A stretch of 26,313 bases of DNA from Ruminococcus sp. UBA3665 (GCA_002373165.1 DFJS01000090.1:1-26313), one strand, 5' to 3'; counted from the stretch's first letter, positions 16,051-24,328 are shown. Numbers and translations are program-made. Notes: a model not told the origin generated them from the sequence alone.

Positions 16051-17596
16051 AGTTTTCATCGGGATTAATTTGTTCTGTCAGATAATGAATTTCAATTCTG
16101 TCATCGCGAAATATCACTTTACTGATAAACAGCCTGCAAACAGCCTTTTTGCGTTCCATCGGCAGAGTATTCCATGTATTAAAATACTGCTGCAATTTCT
16201 GTTCCGGGTGCTGTATTGTCTGCGACAGCTGTAACTGTGTGCACTGATCTTTCAGCTGATTTTGCTGTATATGGAGCTGTTTCAGCTGAGTATTAAGTAC
16301 CTGCATGATTTCGGCAAACTCACTGCCGGAGGCTGTCAGAAGCTTTTCTGTCAGATTTTTTTCTTCCTGTTCCAGGCGTTCCAGCTCTGCTTTCAGGTGA
16401 TGCATTTCTTTTTCTTTATTTTTCCGTGGAGAAATCCGTGCAAAGTGATAATTTTTCAAATAGCGCAGCAATTCGCTTTCCACGATATGTTCAAGTTCTG
16501 TGAATGTGATATGTGATTTGCGTTCATAACAGATTTTCTGTTTCCGGCCGCCGCAGTTGATATATTGTCTGCCGTTTTTCTGATTTCCTGCTGCTGTGAG
16601 GGCATATCCGCAGTAACCGCATTTTACAATGCCGGAAAGCCAGCTGTAAGAGCCTTTTCCTGTATTTTTCAGCTGTTTGTTGCGATCAAGTTTCTGCTGT
16701 ACCCGAATCCATTGTTCTGCCGGGATGATTCCTTCATGCCAGCCTAATTTCACATAATCTCCTGTCAGGTCAGTAAATTTGCTGGTTGTCTTGGAATGTC
16801 TGTCAGCATACACAGAACATCCGCGTGTGCCGTCAAACTCTGTGACAGCATCTATCATTTCTGCACCTTTGTTTTTTAAATAATGATAAACATCCACATT
16901 TGCGCGGACATAAACGGGATTCCGCAGAATTCTGCTCAGGCGCACGTTGGAAATCGGCGCAGAAAGTCCGAATTTCTGATAATTCTGATTAACAGTTTTC
17001 AGAATACTGCCAATACTGGAAACTGGTTCATCATACTGCTGATAGATATATCTGACAAAAGGCACCAGTTCCGGGTCAGCTTCTAATTTTTTTGTCTGAA
17101 TGCCGCCAATTTCATGCGGTACTTTGACAAATCCGATCGGTGCAACGCCGGAAACAAAAAAGCCCTGTTTCATTCTTGCATAGAACGCATCTTTGACACG
17201 TTTCTGTGTTGTTTCGCGTTCAAGCTGTGCAAATATCATGACGATATTATACATAGCTCTGCCCATAGCACTGGTTGTATCGAATTCTTCATTGATGCTG
17301 GTGAAAGTAACGCTGTATGTTTCAAATTTTTTTGTAATTTCTGCAAAATCGCTGAGTGAACGGCTGATTCTGTCCAGCTTATAGACAATGACTCTCTGAA
17401 TCAGGCCGTTTTCCACATCCTGCATCAGTGCCTGAAACGCCGGACGATCTGTATTTGCTCCGCTGTAGCCCTCATCCCTGTAGATTCTGACCGTATTATC
17501 CGGGGGATTTATTCGCATTTTACAGCATTCTATCTGCGTATCAATACTGATGGAGCCTTCTTTTTCGACGGACTGTCTTGCATAAATTGCAGTCAT
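16049..17596 (-). CDS. Large serine recombinase (resolvase/integrase family)
   Basis: This 515-residue site-specific recombinase cuts and rejoins DNA through a covalent phosphoserine. The N-terminal catalytic domain (about 1-145) has the nucleophile S9 in YARQSVEKEG and the DRISRS motif at about 84-89. A recombinase domain spans about 160-270. A zinc-ribbon motif with CGYCGYAL and two further cysteines lies at about 315-350, and a Leu/Glu/Gln-rich coiled coil covers about 385-450. This architecture is that of phage and integrative-element integrases, not small resolvases. The start has GAGGAAG about 10 bases upstream and lies 2 bases after the stop of the 63-residue gene. It is next to the break in asnB, as expected for an integrase gene beside its attachment site, and looks intact. 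Confidence 0.93.
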   Translation of the reverse strand: MTAIYARQSVEKEGSISIDTQIECCKMRINPPDNTVRIYRDEGYSGANTDRPAFQALMQDVENGLIQRVIVYKLDRISRSLSDFAEITKKFETYSVTFTSINEEFDTTSAMGRAMYNIVMIFAQLERETTQKRVKDAFYARMKQGFFVSGVAPIGFVKVPHEIGGIQTKKLEADPELVPFVRYIYQQYDEPVSSIGSILKTVNQNYQKFGLSAPISNVRLSRILRNPVYVRANVDVYHYLKNKGAEMIDAVTEFDGTRGCSVYADRHSKTTSKFTDLTGDYVKLGWHEGIIPAEQWIRVQQKLDRNKQLKNTGKGSYSWLSGIVKCGYCGYALTAAGNQKNGRQYINCGGRKQKICYERKSHITFTELEHIVESELLRYLKNYHFARISPRKNKEKEMHHLKAELERLEQEEKNLTEKLLTASGSEFAEIMQVLNTQLKQLHIQQNQLKDQCTQLQLSQTIQHPEQKLQQYFNTWNTLPMERKKAVCRLFISKVIFRDDRIEIHYLTEQINPDEN

Positions 17597-17598
17597 AG

Positions 17599-17790
17599 TT
17601 AAATATCTTCCTCTATGATTTGCAGGAGCAGTCCTGTTATCCTGATACGGCCGGACACTTTTTCTTCTTCTGTGAGTGACGGAAATACTGACACGACAGC
17701 GATTTTCTGGTTATCAATCTGTTTTGTTTTCTGATCTGATATTGCAGACGGTTCTGCTGTGTGATGCGTTTCATTCTGTATGATATCCAT
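17599..17790 (-). CDS. Small 63-residue protein upstream of the recombinase
   Basis: I do not recognise this protein. It has a strong GAGGAGG site 8-9 bases before the ATG at 17790 and ends 2 bases before the recombinase start, so it is very likely translated and co-transcribed. The sequence is polar in its first half and ends in a short amphipathic stretch (GLLLQIIEEDI). No DNA-binding motif is obvious. Its position suggests a helper of the recombinase, such as a directionality factor or a regulator, but this is inference. Confidence 0.65.
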   Translation of the reverse strand: MDIIQNETHHTAEPSAISDQKTKQIDNQKIAVVSVFPSLTEEEKVSGRIRITGLLLQIIEEDI

Positions 17791-17821
17791 ATTAAAAACG
17801 CCTCCTCATTCTTGCTATGAA

Positions 17822-17862
17822 AAATTTTATGCAACAGTCTGCTGATTTCATGCAGAAAATTT
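17822..17862. repeat. Inverted repeat in the recombinase leader
   Basis: AAATTTTATGCA at 17822-17833 and TGCAGAAAATTT at 17851-17862 are inverted copies matching at 11 of 12 positions, separated by 17 bases. The repeat ends about 30 bases before the small gene. It could be a binding site for the recombinase or its helper, or a leader hairpin. I cannot tell which. Confidence 0.5.
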
Positions 17863-17897
17863 AAAATTTTAATATACAAGCATACTGTTTTTCTGTC

Positions 17898-17940
17898 TGA
17901 AAAGCCCTTCCGGTTCAGATAAAACAAGGAAGGGCTTTGA
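17898..17940 (-). terminator. Strong hairpin just inside the asnB junction
   Basis: An 11-bp perfect stem (17901-17911 with 17928-17938) with a 16-base loop lies about 46 bases inside the junction. On the minus strand only four T residues follow. It may stop transcription entering from the truncated asnB, so the element would be insulated from its host gene. The weak T run keeps this tentative. Confidence 0.5.
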
Positions 17941-17984
17941 ATATATATATTAAAATAACGGCGATATATTTTATTTTCTTTTAT

Positions 17985-19403
17985 ATCATTCCGTTCAAGG
18001 AGCGTCTGCATAAACCAATCCAGATTCAGGCGCATCATTTCTTTCATGCGTTTTTCCGTGCCGGATTCTCCGGGCAGCAGAGCGGTTCTTTGCAGAGTTG
18101 CCTGATATTCATGATCGATATCATGATTTTTTTCTAAAATCTGCGCAATTTCGGGTTTTGCAAACGTAAGCCGGTACGCCGTGCTCTGCGACCAGGGGAA
18201 ACCATATGCGGCACGGATTTCCGGATCGCGGTACCACGGATAGCCGCCGAACAGTTCGTCAGCGCATTCGCCGGAGAGCGCAACTGTCACATGCTGTTTT
18301 ATTTCTTTGCAGAATAATAATAAAGAAGCATCTACATCGACCATACCGGGCAGATCGCGTGCCTGAACTGCATCATATAAAGCTCCGGCAAGCTGAGGAG
18401 TATCAATCACTGTCCAGTGATGTTCGGCATTGAGATAGCTCTGCATATGCCGGATAAATTCCGGATCGCTGTTAGGCTGAAATTTGCTTTTCTTGAAATA
18501 TTTATCATTATCCCGGTAATCGACCGAGAAAGTATGCAAAGTTCTGCCCTGCTTTGCGAATTCGCGGGCGGCAACGGAAGAAATCAGACTGGAATCCAGT
18601 CCGCCGGACAAAAACGTTCCGATTGGAACATCAGAGACAAGCTGTCTTTGAATGGCATCTGTCAGCAGAAAGCGGACGTGTTCGGCAGTCTGTGCAAAAT
18701 TTTCCTTATGTTCCTGTGCTTCGAGCTGCCAGTAGCAGGAAATTTGCAGGCCATATTCTCTGGTATAATACGCGCAGTGTGCCGGAAGGATTTCTTTCAT
18801 ATTCCGGAACACGCCGCATCCGGGCGTTCTGCCGGGGCCGAACAGCAGAAGCTGACTGATGCCGTTCATATCAATTTCATGCGGAACGGCAGGATGTGCC
18901 AGAACGGCCTTTAATTCCGAACCGAAAATCAGCCCGGCATCCGTCTGATAATAAAACAATGGCTTTACGCCGATTCTGTCTCTGGCAAGGAACAGCCTTT
19001 GTTTTTTCTCTTCCCAGACAGCAAAAGCAAAAATTCCGTTGAACAGCTTCACACACTCCGCGCCGTACTGCATATAGGCTTTCAGGAGCACTTCTGTATC
19101 GGCATGGGTAATAAAATCAATCTGTTCCTGTTTCAGTTTATTTCTGATTTCCTCTGTATTATAGAGTTCGCCGTTATAGACCACAGTATAGTTTTCCTGT
19201 CCGTCTGTAAACTGCATAGGCTGTTTTCCGTTTTCGGGGTCGATTACAGCAAGGCGGGTATGTACCATAGCCGCATGTTCGGTCAGGAAAATGCCGTTCT
19301 GGTCGGGGCCTCTCCGGCCGAGCACTTTCTGCATGGTTTCAAACACCTGTGCCTGCTGACGCAGATCCTGCTGAAAATCAATCATGCCTGCAATACCGCA
19401 CAT
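17985..19403 (-). pseudogene. asnB: Asparagine synthetase (glutamine-hydrolysing), 3'-truncated by insertion
   Basis: AsnB makes asparagine from aspartate, ATP and glutamine amide nitrogen. The start at 19403 gives MCGIAG, with Cys at position 2 as the glutaminase nucleophile after Met removal; AAAGGATG lies upstream. The glutaminase domain covers about 1-200 (YNGELYN at 76-82). The synthetase domain begins near 240, with the ATP-binding SGGLDSS at 266-272. Similarity ends after residue 473 (LLERND), where family members continue RMSM..GLEVRVPF for about 140 more residues. The frame continues into unrelated sequence to a stop at 17637, adding about 115 foreign residues that overlap the 63-residue gene. 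Missing the substrate-binding end, the product is probably inactive unless the element excises. Confidence 0.85.
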
Positions 19404-19491
19404 AATACAACGCATCCTTTCGCAAATTGAAAACTGATGATACTGCACTATATGAAATAATTGGGAAAATGTGTCTGAAATTTAAACTTTT

Positions 19492-19520
19492 TATATATAA
19501 TATAAGAAAATACTTGACAA
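19492..19520 (-). promoter_or_regulatory. Probable asnB promoter
   Basis: On the minus strand TTGTCA (19515-19520), a 17-base spacer and TATATA (19492-19497) precede asnB with a leader of about 80 bases. The -35 box overlaps that of the divergent regulator promoter, so the two would compete. A TATAGT sequence closer to the gene is an alternative -10. Confidence 0.5.
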
Positions 19521-19542
19521 ACTTTAAAAAATTGTGTAAAAT
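19514..19542 (+). promoter_or_regulatory. Promoter of the LysR-type regulator gene
   Basis: TTGACA (19514-19519), a 17-base spacer and TAAAAT (19537-19542) predict a start near 19549. AAGGAG at 19572-19577 precedes the ATG at 19588. The shared, overlapping -35 region with asnB is typical of LysR-type autoregulation. Confidence 0.8.
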
Positions 19543-19587
19543 AATTATATAACTCAATATAATAATATAAGAAGGAGAATTATACCT

Positions 19588-20472
19588 ATGTTAGACTTCA
19601 GAATTGCTACTTTTTTACAGTTATGTGAGACAAAAAGCTACACCAAAACAGCCCGTCTGCTGGATATTACACAACCCTCTGTGACTCAGCACATCAAATA
19701 TCTGCAAAGAAGATATCAGTGCAAATTATTCAGCTATGAGGGCAAAACCCTTCGCCTGACCCCGGAAGGCGAATATCTCCGCCGCCAGGCAGAAGCCATG
19801 ACAAAAATGAGTGCCAAAATCGTTGCCGATCTCCAGCGCATGGGCGATGCCCGTCAGGCTTTGCGCTTCGGCTATCCGGAAGAATTCGGTGAAACTGCTG
19901 CGGCAAAAATAATTGCTGATATTCTCAAGCAGGACAATGCGCCGGAAATCAGTCTGTTTGTCAAGAAAACAGAAGATCTGATCACCATGCTGGAAAACGG
20001 CCAGCTGGATTTTATTCTTGCCGACAGCATCAGCGAATGTACCCATTTTACAAGCAGACCGGTAGGAGAAATTGACTTTTGCTGTTATGCCGCAAAGAAT
20101 CATACCAAAAATCTGGAAGCAATTTCAGAGCTTCTTCCGGAACGTCTGCTGATGAGCGAAAAAGGCTCTGCCGACCGTGCCGTTCTGGAATCTGTACTGG
20201 AACAGCACAAGCTTCTGCCGGACGAATTCCAGCACACCATGACCGCCGGAACATCTGTTTCGCTCCGCGAGCTGACCGCCGCCGGAGTTGGCATCCAGTT
20301 TGCTTATGCCTCCAGTATGCAGGGCATGGAAGACCGTGTCAAGAAACTGGATATTTCCAGTTTTTCTGAAAAGCGTTCGCTGGTGTTCCTGTTCCTGAAA
20401 GAAAACCCGGATATTGCTTCTTTTGAAAGTTTTCTGGAAGATTTCAGCAACCGCTGGAACAAAGCATTCTAA
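19588..20472 (+). CDS. LysR-family transcriptional regulator
   Basis: This 294-residue regulator has an N-terminal winged helix-turn-helix (about 1-60, with SYTKTARLLDITQPSVTQHI as the recognition part). A linker helix and a periplasmic-binding-protein-like effector domain (about 88-290) follow. LysR-type proteins bind an effector and activate or repress neighbouring, often divergent, genes while repressing themselves. The divergent neighbour is asnB, so a link to nitrogen or amino acid supply is likely but not shown. With asnB truncated, its remaining targets are unknown; I see no direct evidence that it controls the nitrogenase-like operon. It is the only plus-strand gene, lies on the chromosomal side of the break, and ends in a strong terminator. 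Confidence 0.92.
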   Translation: MLDFRIATFLQLCETKSYTKTARLLDITQPSVTQHIKYLQRRYQCKLFSYEGKTLRLTPEGEYLRRQAEAMTKMSAKIVADLQRMGDARQALRFGYPEEFGETAAAKIIADILKQDNAPEISLFVKKTEDLITMLENGQLDFILADSISECTHFTSRPVGEIDFCCYAAKNHTKNLEAISELLPERLLMSEKGSADRAVLESVLEQHKLLPDEFQHTMTAGTSVSLRELTAAGVGIQFAYASSMQGMEDRVKKLDISSFSEKRSLVFLFLKENPDIASFESFLEDFSNRWNKAF

Positions 20473-20489
20473 TCTATTTATAAAATCAT

Positions 20490-20525
20490 CCGGCAGAGTC
20501 TGCACAGACTCTGCCGGAATTTTTA
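20490..20525 (+). terminator. Terminator after the LysR gene, likely bidirectional
   Basis: A 13-bp perfect GC-rich stem (20490-20502 with 20505-20517) is followed by AATTTTT on the plus strand. On the minus strand it follows the SF0329-like gene directly, so it probably ends both convergent units. Confidence 0.9.
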
Positions 20526-20969
20526 TGACAGTCTTTTAGAAATAATTTTTTGTGCGGCCTGATTTCCGGTTCTTTTTTTCAGAAGCCGCAGTCTTCTGAT
20601 TCCTGTGCGTTTATCGGCGGCTTTCAGGATATTGGCCAGCCCCCACAGATCATGTTCAAAATGCGCGGAAAAAACAAGCTCTTTGGGAGTATTGAGATAT
20701 TCTTCCAGAAAATCAGAAATCGCAGAAATATCGCATTCATACGGATAATAGTATTCTGTTCCGGCAAGATTCTGCACCAAGCCTTTCCGGTTCATGAAAC
20801 CGGCAGGATAATCGAAAATAATTTCTTTTCCCAGCGTAATCCAGTATCTTGGCAGATCGACAGAACCGCGCCAGGTGTTCATTCTGTAAACAGTCAGGTG
20901 AATCTGAATTTCCAGATCCGGGTCAAGAATTTCATAAATTTTTTTCTGCAATTTACTCCAGCGTTTCAT
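20523..20969 (-). CDS. SF0329-like protein of unknown function
   Basis: The 148-residue product resembles the small uncharacterised SF0329-type family, judging by the WSKLQKKI start and the pattern of Tyr/Trp-rich strands (RYWITLGKEI). No catalytic motif is evident and there is no signal peptide. I chose the ATG at 20969 because it overlaps the VanZ-like stop as ATGA, with GGGGTG about 10 bases upstream. ATGs at 20978 and 20987 are in frame and possible. The end is basic (RLRLLKKRTGN). It is the last gene of the ComM-RodA-VanZ-like cluster. The family name is tentative. Confidence 0.7.
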   Translation of the reverse strand: MKRWSKLQKKIYEILDPDLEIQIHLTVYRMNTWRGSVDLPRYWITLGKEIIFDYPAGFMNRKGLVQNLAGTEYYYPYECDISAISDFLEEYLNTPKELVFSAHFEHDLWGLANILKAADKRTGIRRLRLLKKRTGNQAAQKIISKRLS

Positions 20970-21460
20970 TTTTTCCATACACCCCATTTCATGACATTCT
21001 GATCAGTACAGCAGTACAGCACACAAAGCAGGACAAAAGCGGCCAGTACGCCGCAGCATCCGCCGCATGTATCCAGAATTACATCTGAAATCTGTCCGGA
21101 ACGTCCTGCCACGAACTTCTGATGCAGTTCGTCACTTGCGGCATAAAAAGCGGTTGCTCCCACAGAAAGCAGAAGATTCAGCCTCTTTTTTCTCAGCAGA
21201 AGATACCATAGAAAACCCATGAGGGCATATTCTGTAAAATGCGCTGCTTTGCGTACAATATGCGTCAGGCCTTCCACAATCTGTTTCTGCAATGCACTGT
21301 CATAGGACTGGTAATTGCTGAACATCAGCCTTGCCGCCAGCCGACAGAACCGGGAGCTTGTCAGAGTACTTTCATCTGCCGGCTGTGCCGAAAGACAGAA
21401 AATGCCAATCATCAGCAGAATCAACAGAATCAGGCTGACAGAAATATGTTTTTTCTTCAT
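20966..21460 (-). CDS. VanZ-like family membrane protein
   Basis: This 164-residue membrane protein of the VanZ-like family has an N-terminal hydrophobic anchor (about 7-26). Two conserved blocks follow: RKAAHFTEYALMGFL at about 70-84, and ASDELHQKFVAGRSGQISD, then ILDTCGG, at about 108-134. Further membrane segments lie between them and at the C-terminus. VanZ itself confers low-level teicoplanin resistance, but most homologues are of unknown role in the cell envelope, so resistance should not be assumed. The start has AAGGAG 6 bases upstream. It begins 10 bases after the RodA-like stop, which supports one transcription unit. Confidence 0.88.
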   Translation of the reverse strand: MKKKHISVSLILLILLMIGIFCLSAQPADESTLTSSRFCRLAARLMFSNYQSYDSALQKQIVEGLTHIVRKAAHFTEYALMGFLWYLLLRKKRLNLLLSVGATAFYAASDELHQKFVAGRSGQISDVILDTCGGCCGVLAAFVLLCVLYCCTDQNVMKWGVWKK

Positions 21461-21470
21461 AAGTCACTCC

Positions 21471-22625
21471 TTACCGTTCGGGTTCGGCCTCGTAGAACAT
21501 ACGTTTTTTTCGCACATTGTGACATCTTGTACTGTTGACAATGCCAATTGCCGTATACATGCATACTACCGCAGTACCGCCGGCACTCATAAACGGAAGC
21601 GGAATGCCGATTACAGGCATTACTTTCAGTACCATGCCGATATTCATAAAACAATGCGAAAAAATCATGCCGAATGTGCCGATGCAGATAAATTTTCCCT
21701 GATAATTCTTGGCATGAAGGCTGTCTGTCAGCACTTTCAGGCAGATATACGTCAGCAGAAACAGCACCAGCAAAGAGCCTACCAGACCCCATGTCTGTCC
21801 AAGATAGGCATAAATAAAATCGTTATGCATTTCCGGAACGCGGACATAGCCGTTTTCGCTCTGCAAGCCCGTACCGAAAATTTTTCCGTTTGCCAGCGCG
21901 GCAATGCCCAGATCCTGCTGATATTCCAGATTTTCAGGGTCTGTGCCCGGATGAATGATGACAAGAATTCTGTTTTTATGCATATCTGAAAGCAGAAAGT
22001 TCCACGCGAACAGACAGGCCGCCGGAATGGAAACTGCTGCCGCCAGGATATACCTGACTGCAATTTTGGCACTGAAAATTTCGGCCAGAAAAATAATGAC
22101 AAATACAATTGCAGTGCCATAGTCGCCCTGTTTGGCAACCAGTCCGATGGGCACAGCCGCATGAAGGCATAACAGCAGCATATTTCCCAGCTGATTCATA
22201 GTTTCCTCCACTTTGGCAAGATGAAACGAAAATGTCAGGATAAATGCAAGTTTCAGCAGTTCAGAAGGCTGAAGATAAAAATTGCCGATGGCAATCCAGG
22301 CCTGATCGTCCGCGCCGCCGCGGCGATATCCCAGACTTGTAAAAGTCAGTCCTACCAATCCGATGGCAAGCGGCGCGTAAATCCACCAAAGCCGGATGAT
22401 TTTATTATAGTCTATTACACTCAGGACGGCAATCATTCCAAGTCCCAGAACACTTGCCGTCAGCTGTGTCCGGAATGTACTGAAATCGCACCGGTCGAGC
22501 AGTTCATTTTGCGCAATGCTCCACAGCATCACACAGCTGACCGCAGAGCAGAAAATACATGCCAGAATCAGACTGTTATCCGATGCTTTGATATAGCCTT
22601 TGATTTTACTCCAAAAATGTTTCAT
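21471..22625 (-). CDS. rodA: RodA/FtsW/SpoVE-family peptidoglycan polymerase
   Basis: SEDS proteins polymerise lipid II into glycan strands with a partner penicillin-binding protein. The 384-residue product has about ten membrane segments. It carries the family motifs QPSELLKLAFIL (about 137-148 from this start), KQGDYGTAIVF, the large extracellular loop with WG, and PFMSAGGTA near the C-terminus. I chose the ATG at 22625 (MKHFWSK). The frame opens further upstream into the comM end, but that segment is polar and no membrane protein of this class starts that way. The ribosome site AGAGAG is weak. The assignment to the RodA branch over FtsW or SpoVE is by overall look and lack of division genes nearby. 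Confidence 0.85.
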   Translation of the reverse strand: MKHFWSKIKGYIKASDNSLILACIFCSAVSCVMLWSIAQNELLDRCDFSTFRTQLTASVLGLGMIAVLSVIDYNKIIRLWWIYAPLAIGLVGLTFTSLGYRRGGADDQAWIAIGNFYLQPSELLKLAFILTFSFHLAKVEETMNQLGNMLLLCLHAAVPIGLVAKQGDYGTAIVFVIIFLAEIFSAKIAVRYILAAAVSIPAACLFAWNFLLSDMHKNRILVIIHPGTDPENLEYQQDLGIAALANGKIFGTGLQSENGYVRVPEMHNDFIYAYLGQTWGLVGSLLVLFLLTYICLKVLTDSLHAKNYQGKFICIGTFGMIFSHCFMNIGMVLKVMPVIGIPLPFMSAGGTAVVCMYTAIGIVNSTRCHNVRKKRMFYEAEPER

Positions 22626-22666
22626 GAAATTTGTTCTCTCTTTTCTGTTTGTTTTCTGTAAGATAT

Positions 22667-24193
22667 TTATTTCAGATATTTGCTGTCGAATCCCCGGAAC
22701 TGTACGGCCATAGAAATATCTTCGCACTGAATTTTTTCACTGCCGTGCAGATCGGCCGCAGAACGCGCTACTTTCTTGACACGCATTCCTGTACGGGCAC
22801 TCATATGATAATATGTGTACATTTTGCCGAACATAATTTCGGCATCGTGTTCCATCTGACAAAATTCATTCAGCAGATGATCCGGAATCGCTGCATTGCT
22901 GTAGAATCCCAGCCCGGCATAACGGCGCGCCTGTCTTTTTCTGGCGGCTTCGACACGTTCCCGGATTACAGCTGAACTTTCCGGCTTTTCCTGAGCGGCA
23001 AGTTCTTCATAAGGCACGGGATCCACATCTACATGCAGATCGAACCGGTCCAGCATAGGCCCCGAAATTCTGGAAATATAATTATGAATCTGTTTTTGTG
23101 TACAGGTACATTTTTTCAGCGGCGAACCGCTGTAGCCACAGGGACATGGATTCATGGCCGCCGCCAGCATAAAACTGCACGGATATTCTGCGGTTCCGGA
23201 AACACGGGAAATCACCACTTTTCTTGCTTCCAGCGGCTGACGGAGCACCTCCAGCGTATTTCTCTTGAATTCTGCCAGTTCATCCAGAAACAGCACGCCG
23301 TTGTGCGCCAGAGAAATTTCTCCCGGAGTCGGGATGCTTCCGCCGCCTGCCAGCCCGGAAGTAGAAATCGTATGATGCGGCGAACGGAACGGCCGCTGAG
23401 TAATCAAAGGCCGCTCCGGTGTCAGCAGGCCTGCCACGGAATAAACATTGGAGGTTTCCAGAATTTCTTCTTTTGTCATCTGGGGCAGAATAGTCGGCAG
23501 CCGATTGGCAAGCATACTTTTTCCGCTGCCGGGACTGCCGATCAGCAGAATATTATGTCCTCCGGCAGCAGCAAGCTCCATTCCGCTCCGGGCCTTGAAC
23601 TGGCCGCGCACATCGCTGAAATCCAGCATACTGGCAGGAGAAACTGATGCATCCGGCTGACAATACGGTTCCGGAGAAAGCAGTTCCTGTCCTACCAGAT
23701 GCAGCATCAGTTCTTCTACAGAAGAAATTCCGTATACCCGAATGCCTTCGATGACAGCGGCTTCCCTGACATTTTCTTTCGGAACATAAATTTCCCGGCA
23801 GCCGTTTTTTCTGGCAAGCATTGTCATCGTCATCACGCCGCGCACACTGCGCACTGTGCCGTGCAGACCGAGTTCGCCGATAAAAATCCGCTCCGGCATC
23901 CGCAAAGGCAGAATATCCATTGCCTGCATCAGAGAAACAAAAATTGCCAGATCGAACGACGAACCGGATTTTTTCACATCAGCCGGCGCAAGATTAATCA
24001 GAATTCTCCCTTTCGGAAACTGAATTCCCACGGAAGAAGCGGCACTTCTGACACGGTCGCGGCTTTCTTTGATGCCGATATCCGGCAGGCCGCTGAGATC
24101 AAACTGGGGATGCCCTTTGAATACCTCTGCCTCTACTGTAACAGGGAACGCATTCATGCCGAACATTCCCACACTGTTTGTAACTGCAAACAT
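22667..24193 (-). CDS. comM: ComM/YifB-like AAA+ ATPase (Mg-chelatase-like)
   Basis: This 508-residue protein has an N-terminal Lon-like domain (about 1-170), the AAA+ core with Walker A GSPGSGKS at about 219-226, Walker B VLFLDEL at about 298-304, and a C-terminal Mg-chelatase-like domain. CPCGYSG and KKCTCTQ cysteines at about 347-365 form a metal-binding insert. In transformable bacteria ComM is a hexameric helicase that extends branch migration of incoming DNA; many non-competent species also keep it. Length is normal for the family. It is first in its unit, behind a promoter at 24239-24267, followed by the RodA-like gene 41 bases on. The ribosome site is not strong (AAAGGAA is 15 bases upstream). 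Confidence 0.93.
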   Translation of the reverse strand: MFAVTNSVGMFGMNAFPVTVEAEVFKGHPQFDLSGLPDIGIKESRDRVRSAASSVGIQFPKGRILINLAPADVKKSGSSFDLAIFVSLMQAMDILPLRMPERIFIGELGLHGTVRSVRGVMTMTMLARKNGCREIYVPKENVREAAVIEGIRVYGISSVEELMLHLVGQELLSPEPYCQPDASVSPASMLDFSDVRGQFKARSGMELAAAGGHNILLIGSPGSGKSMLANRLPTILPQMTKEEILETSNVYSVAGLLTPERPLITQRPFRSPHHTISTSGLAGGGSIPTPGEISLAHNGVLFLDELAEFKRNTLEVLRQPLEARKVVISRVSGTAEYPCSFMLAAAMNPCPCGYSGSPLKKCTCTQKQIHNYISRISGPMLDRFDLHVDVDPVPYEELAAQEKPESSAVIRERVEAARKRQARRYAGLGFYSNAAIPDHLLNEFCQMEHDAEIMFGKMYTYYHMSARTGMRVKKVARSAADLHGSEKIQCEDISMAVQFRGFDSKYLK

Positions 24194-24238
24194 AAATTTT
24201 CTTCACATTCCTTTCTGATTTAAAAATCTGTTACATTA

Positions 24239-24267
24239 AGTATAGCATACTTCCGAAAATCCGTCAA
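24239..24267 (-). promoter_or_regulatory. Promoter of the comM-rodA-vanZ-like unit
   Basis: On the minus strand TTGACG (24262-24267), a 17-base spacer and TATACT (24239-24244) predict a start near 24232 and a leader of about 39 bases. Confidence 0.82.
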
Positions 24268-24286
24268 GTATGCACGGAAGCTCCGG

Positions 24287-24316
24287 CAAAAAAATACCGC
24301 TTTGAGAAAGCGGCAT
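24287..24316 (-). terminator. Terminator of the small membrane protein gene
   Basis: A stem of about 10 bp with one mismatch (24294-24303 with 24307-24316) and a 3-base loop is followed on the minus strand by seven T residues, 12 bases after the stop of the membrane protein gene. Confidence 0.85.
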
Positions 24317-24328
24317 TTGATAAATAAA

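Larger units (their letters stand above)
1..17986. mobile_element. Putative serine-recombinase element inserted in asnB (left end not seen)
   Basis: The right boundary is placed at 17985-17987, where asnB identity stops abruptly inside the conserved LLERKD motif and unrelated AT-rich DNA begins. A large serine recombinase with a small partner gene is the first operon on that side. The missing asnB 3' part is nowhere to the left within the window. This implies that the element extends beyond position 1, or that the remainder was deleted. If it extends, the nitrogenase-like operon, the type III restriction locus and the repeat protein are cargo. No conjugation, phage or replication gene is seen here. 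The right end is better supported than the extent. Confidence 0.45.

Noticed and set aside
17637..17984. Native C-terminus of AsnB
   Set aside because: The expected RMSM..GLEVRVPF region is missing. The sequence here is AT-rich and unlike any synthetase, and it overlaps the well-supported 63-residue gene.
20966..21460. Teicoplanin resistance gene
   Set aside because: The VanZ-like family is broad and mostly not linked to resistance. No van cluster is nearby and the neighbours are core genes.
22626..22727. N-terminal extension of the RodA-like protein
   Set aside because: The extra 34 residues are polar, overlap the comM 3' end and precede a better start at MKHFWSK.
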